From the NCBI GenBank assembly GCA_030549775.1, contig CM060177.1, forward strand, positions 57,228,638-57,292,637: 64,000 nucleotides of DNA, read 5' to 3'. This DNA is from Tamarix chinensis (taxonomy: Eukaryota > Streptophyta > Magnoliopsida > Caryophyllales > Tamaricaceae). Each line of letters starts with the position of its first letter. Position 1 is the stretch's first letter. A program made the translations under genes and the position numbers. Shown here piece after piece: positions 43,050 to 56,100 of this stretch. The notes beneath the pieces are model-generated. The model worked only from the letters and a program-made list of their open reading frames with translations. It was not told the DNA's origin and ran no database searches.

Positions 43050-46000
43050 TTTTATGTCAATCCCCCACATTTCCTTCTTTCTTTCTAACATTTCCTTTCT
43101 ATGTGTGGTGGATCAACATTATCCACCCATTATTTTCCTCTCTAGTTGCCTTCACCTAATCCTTTCCCCACAAAATTAATTTTAACCAAATATATACCTA
43201 AGTCTCCATGGCTAATATTTCTTCTTAACTTAATCCTTTTTCTTCCTAATTTTCTACCCATTCTAACCTTACCCACATGTCATTTCTTCTTCATTTCTTC
43301 TCCTATTTTTTCCACCACCTTACCTTCTTCTTCCTCCCTTCATTTTGCCCTATGGTTGGAGCTTATTTTTATTCTAAATGTAAGATAAGAAGATATCCTT
43401 CAAGCCTTTATCATTTATTCTCTTCTTATCTTCCCTTTTTACACCATCTTATTCCTTATTCATAACCTTTTTTATGGCTCTAGCTCCATTTTTCCGTCAT
43501 AGTTGTGCCTTTTGTTTTCCTCAAAAACATCAATGCTAATTTCTTGCTCCTTTCTTCTTTTATTTTACTTATTTTGATTTAGTTTTTATTTGATTTTTTT
43601 TTCATAATCTTTTATTTGATGACATATATTTCAAGGAGGCATGTTAGGAGAGTTTTATTAGTGTATTAATTCTTTCATTAAGACCTTATGAATTTTAGGT
43701 AACATATTCTTACTACATATAAGTAGGATTTTAATTTTGTATGAATGTTTTCAAGGTGTTGTAAGTGATGTTTGTCCTTGATACAGGTTTTGGCCATGTT
43801 ACTCTAGAGCATGACTTTCACATCTTTAATTGAATATGATTATAATATGTTAAACCTTGCCATGTTAGGATCATTTTAGCATATAAATTTTTATGTTTCA
43901 ATGTTTAACTATGTTTTTTTTTTAATTCTCAAAGCCCTATGTGTTCTTTAGTTTGCTCATCAAGTTCTTCATCTTTCCACCATGTTCTTAAATAATTGTG
44001 CTCTAATCACCATAACTTTAGTTGAATATGAGTTTAATAACATTTTTGGAATAATTAAGCATAATATGACATTTTTACTCCCAAAAGGATTTTATGTTGT
44101 TTTGGGGTCAAAGGCTAATCCCTTACCTTTGAACATTAATGATTAACCCACAAAATAATAAAATAAGTGTTGGTAGTAAATCTCAATGAATAAAATTCAG
44201 GATAATAAAAAAGTCAATTTTTAGATTTAATCTTCTTCGTATAAAATGAAATTTTCCATCAACTGATTAATAGTAAAAAAAAAAGTAATTTGGCTTGGAA
44301 CTTTATTTTAACTTAGTTATCTACATTTTTTTAGCATTAGTGGTAAAAGCTAGTTATTGTCATTTTTGCCCTAGTTTTGGGACATTTGAACCAATGGATT
44401 AGATTTTAAGTCCTTAAAGTATATTTTGGTTATTAAATAACCAAATAGATGAATAATGCGTTTAGCTAGACTTTGGGGCCTTGTTGAACTAAGTTAACTT
44501 TTAGCTTTTTTCAAAACTCTTACTTGGTAAATGATGCTCCATTTTGGGGCCTTTTATTTTAGGTTTTTTTTCTAAGGATTAACTCTATACCTTTAATTTT
44601 TAGGATTTTCCTACAGCTTTCAAGGGATCATCTTATCCATAGTGATCTTTTTTATCCTCATTTTTCAACATTATGAATGATTTATAGCCTTCCAATGGTT
44701 TTTTGTAAATTTTAAACACTTATGTGATATATAAATTCGGTGCACTATGAGTTATTCACTTGTAGATATGTTTAGTGTTAACATACAAAAATATTTTCCA
44801 TTGGAGTTATCATTTTGCATTTTTGTAAAATGCTAGGATCTACTAGTCTTATAGTAGTCTGATATCATTTCTAAATTTTATGATCATTAGCCTCTATAGA
44901 GGATATGCACAATTAAAAATTAGGACACCTTTTGTGAGAATACCATAAACAATTTAGTAGTGGACAAGATGTTAGACCTATGGTTGCATTTTCTTTTCCA
45001 TCCTAGGTAAAGGTTGAAGTTCTTGTACAAACCCCTCAGTGTAAATGCTCATATACAACTGAGGGGGATTTTCTTATGATTATTCTTTTTATCATTGATT
45101 TTTTCATGTGTGTTAGGAATTTGGATTCCTTATATGCTTTAGGATTTTATAACTTATTGTTACAACTATTCCCTACTAATTTTATCCATTATTGGTAAGA
45201 TTAAATGTCTAGGCTTATTACTTAGAGTTTGTGTTCATACACCTATGGGTTATGTGATTTTCCTTGATTGTGCTCTGTTAGCCTATATTTACTTATGTGA
45301 TTGATATGTATGCTAGGGATGTCATTAGGATTTACCTGATTCCTCTCCATGCTTGCTGAATCCATTTAATTTCTTAATGTTATCTAGTATACCATTGCGG
45401 AATAACATATTGCATATTATTTTTCTATCCTAGGTTGCTAGCTTTGAAGTACCCTATGTGGTTAGCTATGAACATGGTTTAGTATTGATCAAAATTGGTT
45501 TCCTATATTTTTCTTAGATATTTTCTCTCTCTTCTTGTGTATGATTAAAACACCAAGTTCAACATGATCTATTATGATACTATACATGCTTTGCATGTAC
45601 CATGCTTAGGCGTGATAGTTAGATCTTACTCAGTACCCATATACTAATACTACCACTTGTGTTCATTTTCCATTCAATGTATAGATGCCATGTGTTGTAG
45701 GATATTGATGTTCCAAATGTTTATTTTGTAGGATTAATGCTCATATCCTATGGTTTGGTTGGTCTAGCATTAAAATGGTTTACCCATATGTGGGTTTCCT
45801 TGTTTTCACTCACTAATTTAGATATTTGTTGCTCCCTTCCCTCTAGGAGCCCATTCTTTAGTAAAACTTTAACTTCATCATATATAATATGGCTATTTTC
45901 ACTTTTTTTATTATGTTTACAGCTTCAATAACATTTAATCTAGCACCTCGTATGATTTATGTGGATGACCACACCTCTTTCAGGTTTGTTGTAGTGATAA

Positions 46001-46080
46001 CATTCTCATATTTTTAATTTTATACGCATCCTCAATGTCCTATAATGAAAATTATAGCTTTACAATTTAGGGTGCTATAA
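43050..46080 (+). mobile_element. F4: probable decayed LTR, related to F1 and B
   Basis: The right end reads ATAGCTTTACAATTTAGGGTGCTATAA, close to the TGGTGCTACA end of F1. At 45622-45640 lies ATCTTACTCAGTACCC, the diverged palindrome block of these LTRs. The 5' part (43080-43500) is pyrimidine-rich like B's and the third E-type LTR. The left border near 43050 (TGTCAATCCCCC) is a guess. It is non-coding. Confidence 0.45.
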
Positions 46081-46270
46081 TAACACTTCAAATATAGCAA
46101 CAGTAGCATAGTATATGCAAAACAATGTAGGATAAAGAAAAGAATGAAATTAAGAAAATAGACTACATGGCAGAACATAAGCTTAGTAATAATCTACTGG
46201 CTTAACTTTAATGACAAACCACACAAAATGAGGTAGATGAGGAGACATCAACAAGAGAAAGGGAACAAGT
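46081..46270. other. Short spacer between F4 and F2
   Basis: 190 bp of AT-rich DNA. No feature seen apart from TAACACTTCAAATA at its start, which weakly resembles an LTR end. Confidence 0.4.
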
Positions 46271-48034
46271 TGTAATACCCTATCCTAAACTCATTCAAAT
46301 TATATTTAAATTTATGTTGATATAAAATAAATTATTGTATTTTGTAAAGTGCTTTAAATTTTAAGAAAAATGTATCCTTTTATTATTTTCCCTATCCAAT
46401 TGACCAATACACTCTGTAACTAGCAATATTATTTTTCAAGAACTAGTTAATTGGCTTCTTCAAATCAATTGGCTGGTTTTCTTATAATTTTATATCCTTT
46501 TATTATTTTGATTTGAATCTCCTTCCAATGTTTATGAAAACTTCTAATAAAAATATCTTTGCACTAATAAGTATATTTTGGTGCTAATAAGAATATTTTG
46601 GTTCTTTGAGATTATTTCTACATTGTTTAGATCATCTATAATTTTTATTTAGCTAAAATTTCTCCAAAAGTACTTTTTAAGGTATTTCTCACCTTTTCTC
46701 CCTTCACCCTCACTTTCCTCTCTTTTCAGAAAGCCATGGCATCATGTTTAACTTTCTACATATATTCCTTAACTTACCAATCCACTATCATATCTCTTCT
46801 TGGTTACACTCTATCTCCATTACCCCATCATCTATCTCTTGCAACTTGGTTACCCACATTGAACCCAATTTATACTTCTCTCTCCCAATGTGGATTTTTA
46901 TTAGCCCTCTTCTATACACCCTATTCCTATTTCATTATCACTCCCAAAAATCTACATTTTCTTATTCTCTCCCTTCCTTTATGAAAAAATTCTTCTAAGT
47001 AGTGGACATTTCTCCATGTTTCTCCCTTCTCCTTTCTGTTAGAAAACATAAGCTTTCCTCTCGTTTGTTCCTCTTCTTAGTTGATTCTTATCTCTACTCT
47101 CTTCTCATAACATTAGCTTTAACTCTCCCTTTTTTCTATCAAGTAATGAAGGGTTGAGGTTTTGAGAATGGCTAAAAATATTAGCTTCTTTCTCTTTGAA
47201 ATTCTACTTTAAGAGACAGATCGGGTTATGGAATTATTTTTCTTATTATTCTTCTAATTCCATTTTATTGAGTTTTGGGGAAAAGTGTTTTAACTATTTT
47301 GATTCCTAATGCTTTTAGGAATCGAGATCTTTGTGACACCCATCAAGTTATAAATATTAATTGTTATAATAATTTCTTGGAGGTAAGGCATTCTCATCTA
47401 TAACATGTATAACGTCTTTTGTTGTCTATTGTGGTTTCGTATTCTTTGTATATATTTTTATTATAGGTTAATTAATTTCTTTTATTCAAACATATGGTAA
47501 AATTTTCCTAAGTATGTTTTGAGTTCTTTGATATTATGTAAGATTTTGGTAGATATGAGAATGATTTTGTTAAGTATTGATTATACAATGTACCCATGTG
47601 ACCCTATATGTGTAGTATGCGTTTTAATGTGTTTTATGAAATAAAACTATGCTAGGATTAATATAGAAAATTTTGGTAAATTTTAATAAGTGAATCATGA
47701 GTCTTCGTGCTAGTTCGCCTAGATAAGTCAATTAGTTGGTTGGACAAATGGACTTGTTGTGTGAGAAGTTTCATGCATTAAAATTTTTATCCGGCTCACT
47801 GTGAGAATAGTCGAATTGTTTGATAAACTAGTTGACAAGTTCACATGAGTAGTGAATCAGTTTGCCAAATCCATTAACCAGCTGTCTTGTGACCAAAGTG
47901 GTTTGGTATCTGCTTCAACCCATCAATAGGTTTGTTCAAACACGTCGACTGGTTCCTATGAACACTCAATAGATGGGACCTACCAGTCAACTATTTGTAC
48001 TTGTCTTATTTTGTATTAGTTTCGGTATAACTAG
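46271..48034 (+). mobile_element. F2: 5' part of a TGTAATACCC-family LTR
   Basis: It begins TGTAATACCCTATCC like F1 and F3. Words similar to CAATTGACTAGTTG cluster at 46395-46480 and 47710-48000, in the same two places as in F1. The sequence is cut off at about 48034, where the LTR of G begins, so the 3' half is missing. The coding-like frames 46736-46998 fall in a pyrimidine-rich zone and are not convincing. Confidence 0.65.
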
Positions 48035-48654
48035 ACCACTTGTTTAACAGCATAAATTTTACTACTAAAAGATGTTATTTACTGTGTAAGCATAGTACAA
48101 AAATAGTTTGGTATTACTATTGTAATTGACATAATTATGGATTACCAAATGATCCTTACATCAATCATAAGGAAAAATAGTTAGAATACAAAATATGATA
48201 AATAGAAAATAAGAAAAACTTCATAAAAAATAATGCAAGTTAAAGATTAAATCTGAATATGATATCAAAAAATAAAGATAATGAGATACAATGAAACTAT
48301 GAGTCTAAAAAGATACCTGGGTAAAACTATCATCATGATAACCTGACTCTATAATCAAAAACTTTGATACATAAATTCACCTTACCCCACAAAAAGCATT
48401 GTATACAACAAAGTCATCTAACAGGTCATCATCAACCTACACATATACATACGGGTATTCTTCTCGTGGGAATCTATAGCACCCATATTGAGTAAGGTGC
48501 CAATACAATCAAGTAAAGGATATAGATAATTACATAAGTTCATAGTAAAGAATAAGTATACATGTGTAATATATAAAACAATGAAAGGTAATTAATAATG
48601 CCAATTCTCATTATAAGATATAACATATTTTATTCTTTTATTTATGTTGAGCTT

Positions 48655-49015
48655 AGGGACCCTATTGTTCTTAATCTGGTGGAATAGACCCAATATAAAT
48701 TAAGGTTAACCACCATTCTTAAACCATTGGAATGGTCTAAAACACCTCTCAAGAAAAAACATACCTCATCCGCTATTATCATGTAGTGGAATAGACACAA
48801 CATCTCGGTTCTAACTCACATAATCTTTCACTTTAAATAACTAATATATTACCCATTATTTATTTTTATAAAGTAATATTCTCATTCACATTTATATTAT
48901 ATCCCCACTATTTTTAATCCTCTGGAACAGACTAATGCATCTCTAAAGAAAAATATACCTAAGCCACTATTATCGTACGATGGAATGGACCCATAAAATA
49001 CCTCAGCCCGACTAA
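48655..49015 (-). repeat. Degenerate hairpin-unit array in the G LTR
   Basis: Five diverged units with CCACTATT or CCACCATTCTT followed by a TGGAAT-GAC word where the other LTRs have GTGGATCGG. The palindromes between units are largely lost. Confidence 0.55.
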
Positions 49016-49233
49016 CATGATCTTTCACTTCAGGTGAATAATTTCTTATTCATGATTGGTTTGGTAGGTGAAAAACATAATTAAAACATGTTAAGCACGA
49101 CTATAGAGATATGAAGGCCTTTTTTAAGGATTTAGATCTATATAGTTGCTTAAAAATCCATAATTTCACATTATAGGCATAAATTCTTCCCTATTTCTCT
49201 TTTGCCCACAAAATTCAACATATCTTCCTCAAA

Positions 49234-49293
<60 letters not shown>

Positions 49294-49325
49294 CATCATC
49301 ATTATCATCATCATCAACAACAACA
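49234..49325. repeat. Compound (ATT)n(ATC)n(CAA)n microsatellite
   Basis: About 19 perfect ATT units, then ATC/ATT units and a few CAA units. Two open frames here give poly-Ile or poly-Asn/Asp and are artefacts. Confidence 0.97.
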
Positions 49326-49925
49326 ACGTACCCAAAAATCAAGGCCAAACTCAAACTTCTTACACATGCGATAACAGCCCTATCTAGATAATTATTATTC
49401 ATGATGCTAAATAATTCTGCATAAATTTGATATCTCTTCCTACTTATTATACCATCATAAAGTATCTTTATTATCAAAATATCCAACAATTGTAGTCTAA
49501 CGCTAAAGTTTCACACATACAATAATGACGTCACCATTTTAGGGTTACTATTCCCAAATTAATCCATTTTCTCATTTTTAGGAACCTATGTCAATGTTAT
49601 TTACTCCAAATATTTCACATGATACTATTATTATAATTTCATCCGCATAAAACATTAAAATGCCATAATTTCCATATTAGACCCATATTAACTAAAATAC
49701 CCTAAAGGATAACCAAATGTCCTTATTTCATGAACATCTTATATTTTCTGTATCATTATTTCTAAATTCTCCATTAATCACAATAAATCTTAAATATTCA
49801 TTCCGCACTATTTGTACTTATTCAACCTAAAATAAAATAACAAATATCATACAAATTCTCTTAGGGTTTTCAATAAAGAAATTATTGTAACAATATAGCA
49901 TGTTTCTCAACTTACTCACTTTGTA

Positions 49926-49947
49926 TCATATCATATCATATCATATT
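49926..49947. repeat. (CATAT)n short tandem repeat
   Basis: Four units of ATCAT/CATAT inside the G LTR. Confidence 0.8.
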
Positions 49948-50380
49948 GTTGATCAACATGAGATTATCAACATAACGCTAAACCATATTAATACATGAAA
50001 TCATATAAGACATTTAGCATGTAACCCTAACTAGGACTAGTATCCTTATAGAAAAAAGCACTAATCTCTGAGCACGTATCTCCTATCTTGCCTCCTCTTG
50101 AACCTCCAAACAATCACCTAAGAAAAATTTATAAAGCATAATTAGAACTTAAATGAAGATTTAAGTTAATAGAGAGTGAAAGGACTAGAGCAAAACTAAG
50201 ATGAGGCTCAAAGGTATGATTGCAAAAACTTTATGTAACAAAGGCGGGAAGAACAATGACAAGTGTTAAAGTCGAGGGTTGGTAATGGCACAAGCTACCA
50301 TTGTTAGTGGTACAGGAAGGAAAGTGAGGCCAAAGGTGGGGTAGTGCAACTATGTAGGATTTCTAATGAGGTTGGATGGA

Positions 50381-50400
50381 TATATATATATATATATATT
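50381..50400. repeat. (AT)n microsatellite
   Basis: About ten AT dinucleotides in the G LTR. Confidence 0.9.
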
Positions 50401-51319
50401 TGCGAAATGGAAGTGGGGGGTTTGGTTATCTTTGGCCGAAGTAAGAGGATGGGGAAGTAGTGGGTTTTTTCATGGGTGTTGGGGGTTATTTAGTGGATTT
50501 TGACAATGGGGGTTGGGGATTTGGTTATTTTGGCCAGTGGTTGGGGGGATAATTGTTACCAAATATGGTGGGTGGTGAAAAAATGAGGAGGCTTTAGCGA
50601 AACTTACTAAAACAAAAGGGAAAGGCAATAATGAGGGTTAATGATGACATGGGATGAATTACAATGTTGAGAATCATTGCTAGGGTGTGTGTTGAAACAT
50701 TTATGGGTGTTGTTGGTTTGGAATGGTGATTTGGTAGCAATAATGTAAGAAGAATGGAAGAAGAGAAAGAAAAGAAGCAGGCTTCCTTCAGGTGTTATAT
50801 TTCAACAGAAAAATGGAGGGACGAAGGAATATGGTTTAGGTCATTTAATGTGTTATATATATATACACGCACATGCCAATATGCAGATAGGGGAGGAGAT
50901 AGGTGATTGAGGAAATCTTAAAAAAAAACCATCAGCACAAGTTATGGGTGATGATATATTGATGGGGTAGGGTATAGGTGATGGCATGGTAATGGGTATG
51001 GTCAGGAAAGATTTCATGCTCAAATAAGGGGAGGAGAAAGAAAAGAAAGTTTAATAGTATGGGAAAAGAAAAATTAAAGAAAAGAAGAGAAGGAAAAAGG
51101 AACATAAAAAAAAGAAAGGAAAAAGGAGAGGAAAAAAATAAAGTGAAATTAAAATTAAAATAAAAAGAAAAGTAGTTAGATTATGATATTTAGGATAATT
51201 AAATTACCGTCCATTCTAGGTTTTGTTTAGGTTTAAAAAATTTAACTACCCATAATAAAGCTTAGGGTTAGGTAAAAATAAATAAAAAATTGATCATTAC
51301 ATTAAGGTTAAGATATTAA

Positions 51320-51820
51320 TCACTTAGGATTAGGGCTGCCTAAAATTTGATAGATTACATCACTACCCCCTAAATTTAAGAATTCAGGGTTAGGGAAGAA
51401 GTGAAAGAGTATGTAAGGACAGGTGATCTCAGTAGTTAACTCTACTAGAGTCGACTGATCACTAGTGGGGATTATCCCCTTAAAAGAGAGAGTGATCTTA
51501 ATAGTTAATTCTACTAGATTTAACACAATAGTATTAGAGACTACCTCCTTAAAAGAGAGAGAACCTGAAGTATAACACACCTATGTTGAAAATATTAGGA
51601 AGTGACTCACATATGTCATTATCTATCCCTCATGACACCTCCTCTACTCCATGGAGGCTCCAAAGAACCTTCATGAGTGGAAATGAGCTCGTTCGGGTCT
51701 GATGCACCTTGGTGTTGAGAATCTGCAATGGTATCTTCTCATAAGATAAAGTTTCATCAAGTTTGATCTCGTTGGGTCTTATCATATGCAATAGATCTAC
51801 AACGTACTTCATCGATAAAG
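51320..51820 (-). pseudogene. C-terminal tail of G polyprotein
   Basis: The open frame 51630-51812 reads VVDLLHMIRPNEIKLDETLS, then LQILNTKVHQTRTSSFPLM and VKVLWSLHGVEEVSWE. This is the common ending after integrase in many plant Ty3/gypsy elements (VKVLWxNHxVEEATWE). It resembles the start of a chromodomain, but I cannot see the full fold. A second open piece (51320-51580) contains the in-frame duplication and ends PNPEFLNLGGSDVI close to the LTR start. In related elements this part helps target integration; here it is broken. Confidence 0.7.
51410..51560 (-). repeat. Tandem duplication (about 69 bp) in the C-terminal tail of G pol
   Basis: Two units share GATCT-A-TAGTTAA-TCTACTAGA and CCTTAAAAGAGAGAG. 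On the minus strand they encode two related segments, LSFKEVV...VELTIKIT and LSFKGII...VELTTEIT, within the open frame 51320-51580, so the duplication kept the frame. Confidence 0.75.
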
Positions 51821-51999
51821 AGATTGGGAGATGTTATAAAATTAGGCTAACTCTGGTGGTTGTACTGGGTGGTATGCAACCTCTCTAAGCCTATGAATAA
51901 TCTAATAAGGAATAATGTACCTCGAGCTCAACTTACCCTTCCTACCAAATCTCTACACCCCTTCAGTGAGTGAAACCCTTAATATAACTCTATTGCACT

Positions 52000-52817
52000 A
52001 CTCAAATCTGTCACTATGGCACCTCAAATCTACATATCACTTCTAGATATTTTGAGCTACTCTCATCCTATCCTAGATCAATTCATCATGTTTAGTTATC
52101 TCCTTAATCATCTGTGGTCCAAGTACAATATTCTCATTGATGTCACTCCAAGACAAGGGTATATGACACTTGTGTCCATACAATGCCACAAAGAGTGGCA
52201 TCCATATACTAGCAATATAATTGTTGTTCTATGCAAACTCAACCAAATGTGGATAATCCTCCCAACTACCATAACAGTCCAAAACACAAACTCATAACAT
52301 ATCCTTGAGTGTTTGAATGGTTCTCCCAATTTTCTTGTTCATATTTGGGTTGAAGGTGGTACTTATCCTTAATCTCCTTCCCATAGCCTCCTACAACTTC
52401 CCCTAGAAGTGCAAAAGGAATCTTGAATCCCAATTAGAGACTATCTTAGTAGGTACACCATATCTACTCACCATAAACATCATATAATCATTGGCCACCA
52501 AATCCATACTCTAAGTTAACTTTATTGGCACAAATACTACTAACTTAATGAACCTATCAATGATAATCCAAAATTATATCGCACTAGTTGCGAATCCTCG
52601 CTAGTCTACTCACAAAATCCATCGTGATATAGTTCCATTTCCACCTCAAAATGTCTAATGGATAGACTAACCATATTGGTCTCCAGTGCTTGATCATAAC
52701 CTTTTGATAGATCAAACACCTTGACACAAACTCCACTAATCATTCCTTTTGAAGTCATAGCATGCTCATTCTATTTTTTCCATTAAGACCTTCCAAAGCA
52801 CTTGGTGAGAATACCAT
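52000..52817 (-). pseudogene. Degenerate integrase of element G
   Basis: The minus-strand core starts with WKWNYITMDFV (52610-52648), which keeps the first catalytic aspartate. Next is GVPTKIVSNWDSRF (about 52450), where SDR has become SNW, so the second aspartate is lost. KIGRTIQTLKDML (about 52320) has glycine in place of the catalytic glutamate of SERTIQTLEDML. The downstream VVGRIIHI and VYGCHSLWHCM pieces in shifted frames correspond to the SWxxxLPLVEFAYN and EALYGRKCRSP regions. The N-terminal part (HEDGILTKCFGRS) continues across the F3 insertion at 52817. The enzyme would be inactive. Confidence 0.85.
52813..52817. repeat. Target-site duplication of F3 (left copy)
   Basis: ACCAT, repeated at 54649-54653. 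Confidence 0.75.
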
Positions 52818-54648
52818 GAATTATGAGCCATTTAATCCACCCAACAGGTTAGTTAATTTATCCCAAGATGTATGTTCTCATCATGAAAATATCATATTAT
52901 AGCATTGTGTATATTCTCAAAACATATTAAGTTCAAAAGAGCAAAAATAACACACTCTGGCTAAACTAGTCGATTGGTTTGGCCCAACAAAACCCTAGAG
53001 TTCCCTTCAACTAGGTGAACAGTATGGTCAAACCAGTCTAGTATTCTATGACTAATTTATTGGTTTTGGTAAAATGGTTGATAGGTTTAATCTTGGAGCA
53101 AATAAATTCACCATAGATAATTCAATCGGTCAGTTTAGGCCAACTAGCTAACTGTTCTATGAATCAGTTAATTAATTTGGCTTAACCAGTCACCAAGTTT
53201 GCTCCCATACCATGTATAATACGAATTTTAACATGATTCAAACTCTAAAACAATACCACATCCATAACATAACATTTTCATAAAATAAGATCAAGATTTA
53301 ACATACTTATAAATTGATTCATGCCTCATTGACAAGCAATCAGCCTTATTTCTTATAAATCAAGCCCATTTTCTTAGAATTATTAAATAATCAAACATGC
53401 ATCATTAAAATGTCAAAATCTCATACAAGCAGATAAAGATTAACACTTTAAAATGTATAGTAACCCACATGCTTATTCATATAACATTTCAAAGGTAAGA
53501 ATGGCTTACTAAAATCTTAGCAAAAATTTTCACCAAATAAGAAAAACATTAAGTTGAATGATTTAAACATCAAAAACTTTAAACCATAAAATACCTTTAC
53601 AAATCAAGAAACTTAAAGTAGGGAAGAAAATGAACTTACCACCTCCAAGAGAAAAATAGGGTAAGGTTTGGTAGAAAGTAAACTCAATTTCTTCTTAAAT
53701 ATAACTCTTTCTTGATTAAGAATAAAACATGAGGGGGATAGAGAAAGTATCAAAAAAGTGAATCGAATTAGAATGAAAATTCAAATTAGAGAAGAATTAG
53801 CATAAGTGTTTGAGAAATTCAAATATTTAAAATGATGAAAGAAAGTTAAGAAAAAGAGATTATTAGAGTTACTTATATCCAATGAATCAGTTAAGGAATG
53901 AGTGAGGATATGTGACAGATCAAAAACCCTAATTTTACCATGCAAATTTCAACTTAACAAGTGAATTTATCAAGAATAGTTTTAATTCTATTTCAGAGCT
54001 CAAATGATTACTTTCTAGAAACTATAGGTTGAGTGTATCTTCAAAGGATCAAATGCAAGAAGGAAATGATAAATTGGCATAGAAAGCAAATCTCCCACCC
54101 TTATAGTGATAATCGAAAATCGAAGCATATGTTACAGTGTTGTGTAGAGGAGAGAGGAAGAATAAGACAAAGAGTGAGGTTATCCTCCCCGTCTTCTATC
54201 TAAATCGATCCCTCAAATCTATTCTACGTAGAAATTAAAGCTAGATATATGATCAAAAAGGTTAAGGATTGGTTAAGAACATCTCAGAGTTAGATTATCA
54301 AACTCTCATCTTCATGTAAGATATTGTTTATAAAAATGAGCTTCAAAAAGCACTCAACAAGAGAAACTAGTGGATCGATTTAGTCAAATCAATCGATTGT
54401 TCTACAAAAGAGTCGATCAATTTTCTCAAACCATTCAATCAATTCTATCAAAGAAAAATCATAGCTAAAACAATAGATCGGCTGATCAATTCGCTAAGAA
54501 AACTCCCTTTATGCCATTTTCCAAAACTTTCAAATTCCTTATTACATCAAACACAAACTATAGTTCCAAATCAAGACATAAAGCATCCAAATTTCATTAA
54601 AAACAAAGAAATTCCATTATATAAATCTCACAAATACACAGTATTACA
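52818..54648 (-). mobile_element. F3: 1.8-kb LTR of the TGTAATACCC family inside G pol
   Basis: On the minus strand it begins TGTAATACTG at 54648 and runs to 52818 with ACCAT on both sides. Removing it rejoins the polyprotein frame (SHEDG before, GILTKCFGRS after) as expected for the RNase H-integrase link. It shares with F1 and F2 the pyrimidine-rich middle and two clusters of CAATCGATTGGTTTG-like words (52960-53190 and 54360-54490). It lacks the 3' 1.5 kb that F1 has, so it is a shortened variant or an internal-deletion copy. It is non-coding. Confidence 0.75.
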
Positions 54649-54653
54649 ACCAT
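54649..54653. repeat. Target-site duplication of F3 (right copy)
   Basis: ACCAT, identical to 52813-52817. Confidence 0.75.
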
Positions 54654-55260
54654 CCTCATGACTCTAAAACCCTTCTACTCAATCATCCTATATCTTCTAT
54701 CAAATCCTCTTGATATTAACATCCCCAGGTTATCCTACTTGGATCTCATCAAACATAGTTGGCAAAATCATCAATATTCTCATCCACACCTCTAAACCTC
54801 CATGTTCAATAAACTTGACCCCCATCTCTCTGAGCTCCTCTAACAACTGATTAGACACAACAAAAGCACTCAAGGAGTTTAATTTCTTCCAACTCAAGCC
54901 ATTTGTAATAACATCAGTCTTACCTTTATGGTAGGCCAACTCGATATCATAGTTCTTCATCAACAATAGCCATCTCCTATACCTCATATTAAACTCATTC
55001 TAAGTAAATATATACTTGAGGCTATTATGGTTGGTGAAGAAACTACATTGATTCCTATATAGATAATGCCTCCAAATCCTCAATGTGAAGATGACTTCTA
55101 CCAACTCCAAGTCATGAGTTGGGAATTTTCACTCGTGTTTATTTAACTAACAAAAAGTGTAAGCCACTATCTTACCCAATTGCATCAATTCACAACCCAT
55201 TCCATTCTTTGATGCATTGTTGTAGACCTCAAACTTGTCTAATCTTGATGGTTGACTAAA
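54654..55260 (-). pseudogene. Degenerate RNase H domain of element G
   Basis: The open frame 54730-54987 reads RYRRWLLLMKNYDIELAYHK, then GKTDVITNGLSWKK, the standard end of the RNase H domain (RRWLELLKDYDxxIxYHPGKANVVADALSRK). Upstream pieces to about 55200 in other frames correspond to the FxVYxDAS, LxNYPTHDLELAxV and VFTDHKSL regions but are badly broken ([15 protein letters not shown] region). It continues into the integrase link up to F3. The NGLS in place of DALS loses a conserved aspartate. Confidence 0.75.
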
Positions 55261-55289
55261 AACTGGTGTTGTAGTCAAATGCTACTTCA

Positions 55290-56100
55290 ACTCCTAAAAT
55301 TCTCCTTGAAATACATAATCCCACTAAAATATGGTACATTCAATAAGTTCTTTATAAAGTGTCTATAGTACCCAGCCAAACCTAGGAATCTTTAAACCTC
55401 TAAGATGCTAGCAATTGCCTTCCAATCAATCAATACCTGAACTTTCACTGGATCCATGGTAACTCCTCTCACTAACACCATGTGACCCAAAAATGTATTA
55501 TAACAAAGCCAAAACTTGCACTTAAGATTGTTTGATTTATAACCTGTTATCTCTAAGGAGTGACAAAATCATACAAAGATGCTTCTCATACACCTCTCCA
55601 CTCTGAGAGTATACCAAAATATCATCAATGAACATCACCATAAACTAATTGAGGAACAGCTAAAAAATCCTCATCATGAAGTCTATAAAGATTTTAGGCA
55701 CATTGTTGAGCCCAAAAGGCATCACTGTGAACTCATAGTGCATGTATTTTATCCTAAATCCATCTTCATGATTTCTACCTGGGGGATGCACAACTGATGA
55801 TAACCCAACCTCAATTTAATCTTTGAGAAGATTAAAGCACCCAAAGCTAATTGAACAAGTCATAGATCCTAGGAAGTGGATGGTGGTTCTTTATTGTCAA
55901 CTAGTTCCTACCACAATAATTTATATATAGATGAAGGCTCCCATCCTTCTTATTCACAAGCAAAATTGGTGCTCCCCATGGAGATATTGTCAAATGAATG
56001 TACCTATTAGATAATCCTCCAACTAAGCCTTCAACTATGATAAATCTACTAGTATCATCTAGTAAGGTACCTTTAAAATTACATCTCATGTACAAGTAGC
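55290..56100 (-). pseudogene. Degenerate reverse transcriptase of element G
   Basis: On the minus strand the open frame 55901-56095 holds VEGLVGGLSNRYIHLTISPW followed by GAPILLVNKKDGSLHLYINY, the start of the RT palm. Then in changing frames come LRLGYHQL (about 55790), MVMFIDDILVYS with the complete F-I-D-D catalytic box (55595-55632), EKHLCMILSLLRDNRL (about 55560) and the VLGHMVLVRGVTMDP-type thumb region near 55470. It follows the protease and precedes RNase H. Several stops and shifts, including one after INYCGRN, rule out activity. Confidence 0.87.

Larger units (their letters stand above)
48035..51301 (-). mobile_element. 3' LTR of Ty3/gypsy element G
   Basis: On the minus strand it starts TGTAATGATCAATTTTTTA at 51301, just after the last codons of the G polyprotein (an alternative start TGTAATCTATC lies at 51359), and ends near 48035. 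Its left part, ACAGCATAAATTTTACTACTAAAAG, resembles the end of C. It contains a degenerate hairpin array (48655-49010, CCACTATTaTCG...TGGAATGGACC units) and CATATTGAGTAAGGTGCC (48490), the palindrome block in reduced form. The rest is purine-rich non-coding DNA like the LTRs of E. Confidence 0.65.

Noticed and set aside
49202..49489. Open frames giving poly-Ile or poly-Asn
   Set aside because: Translation of the ATT/ATC microsatellite.
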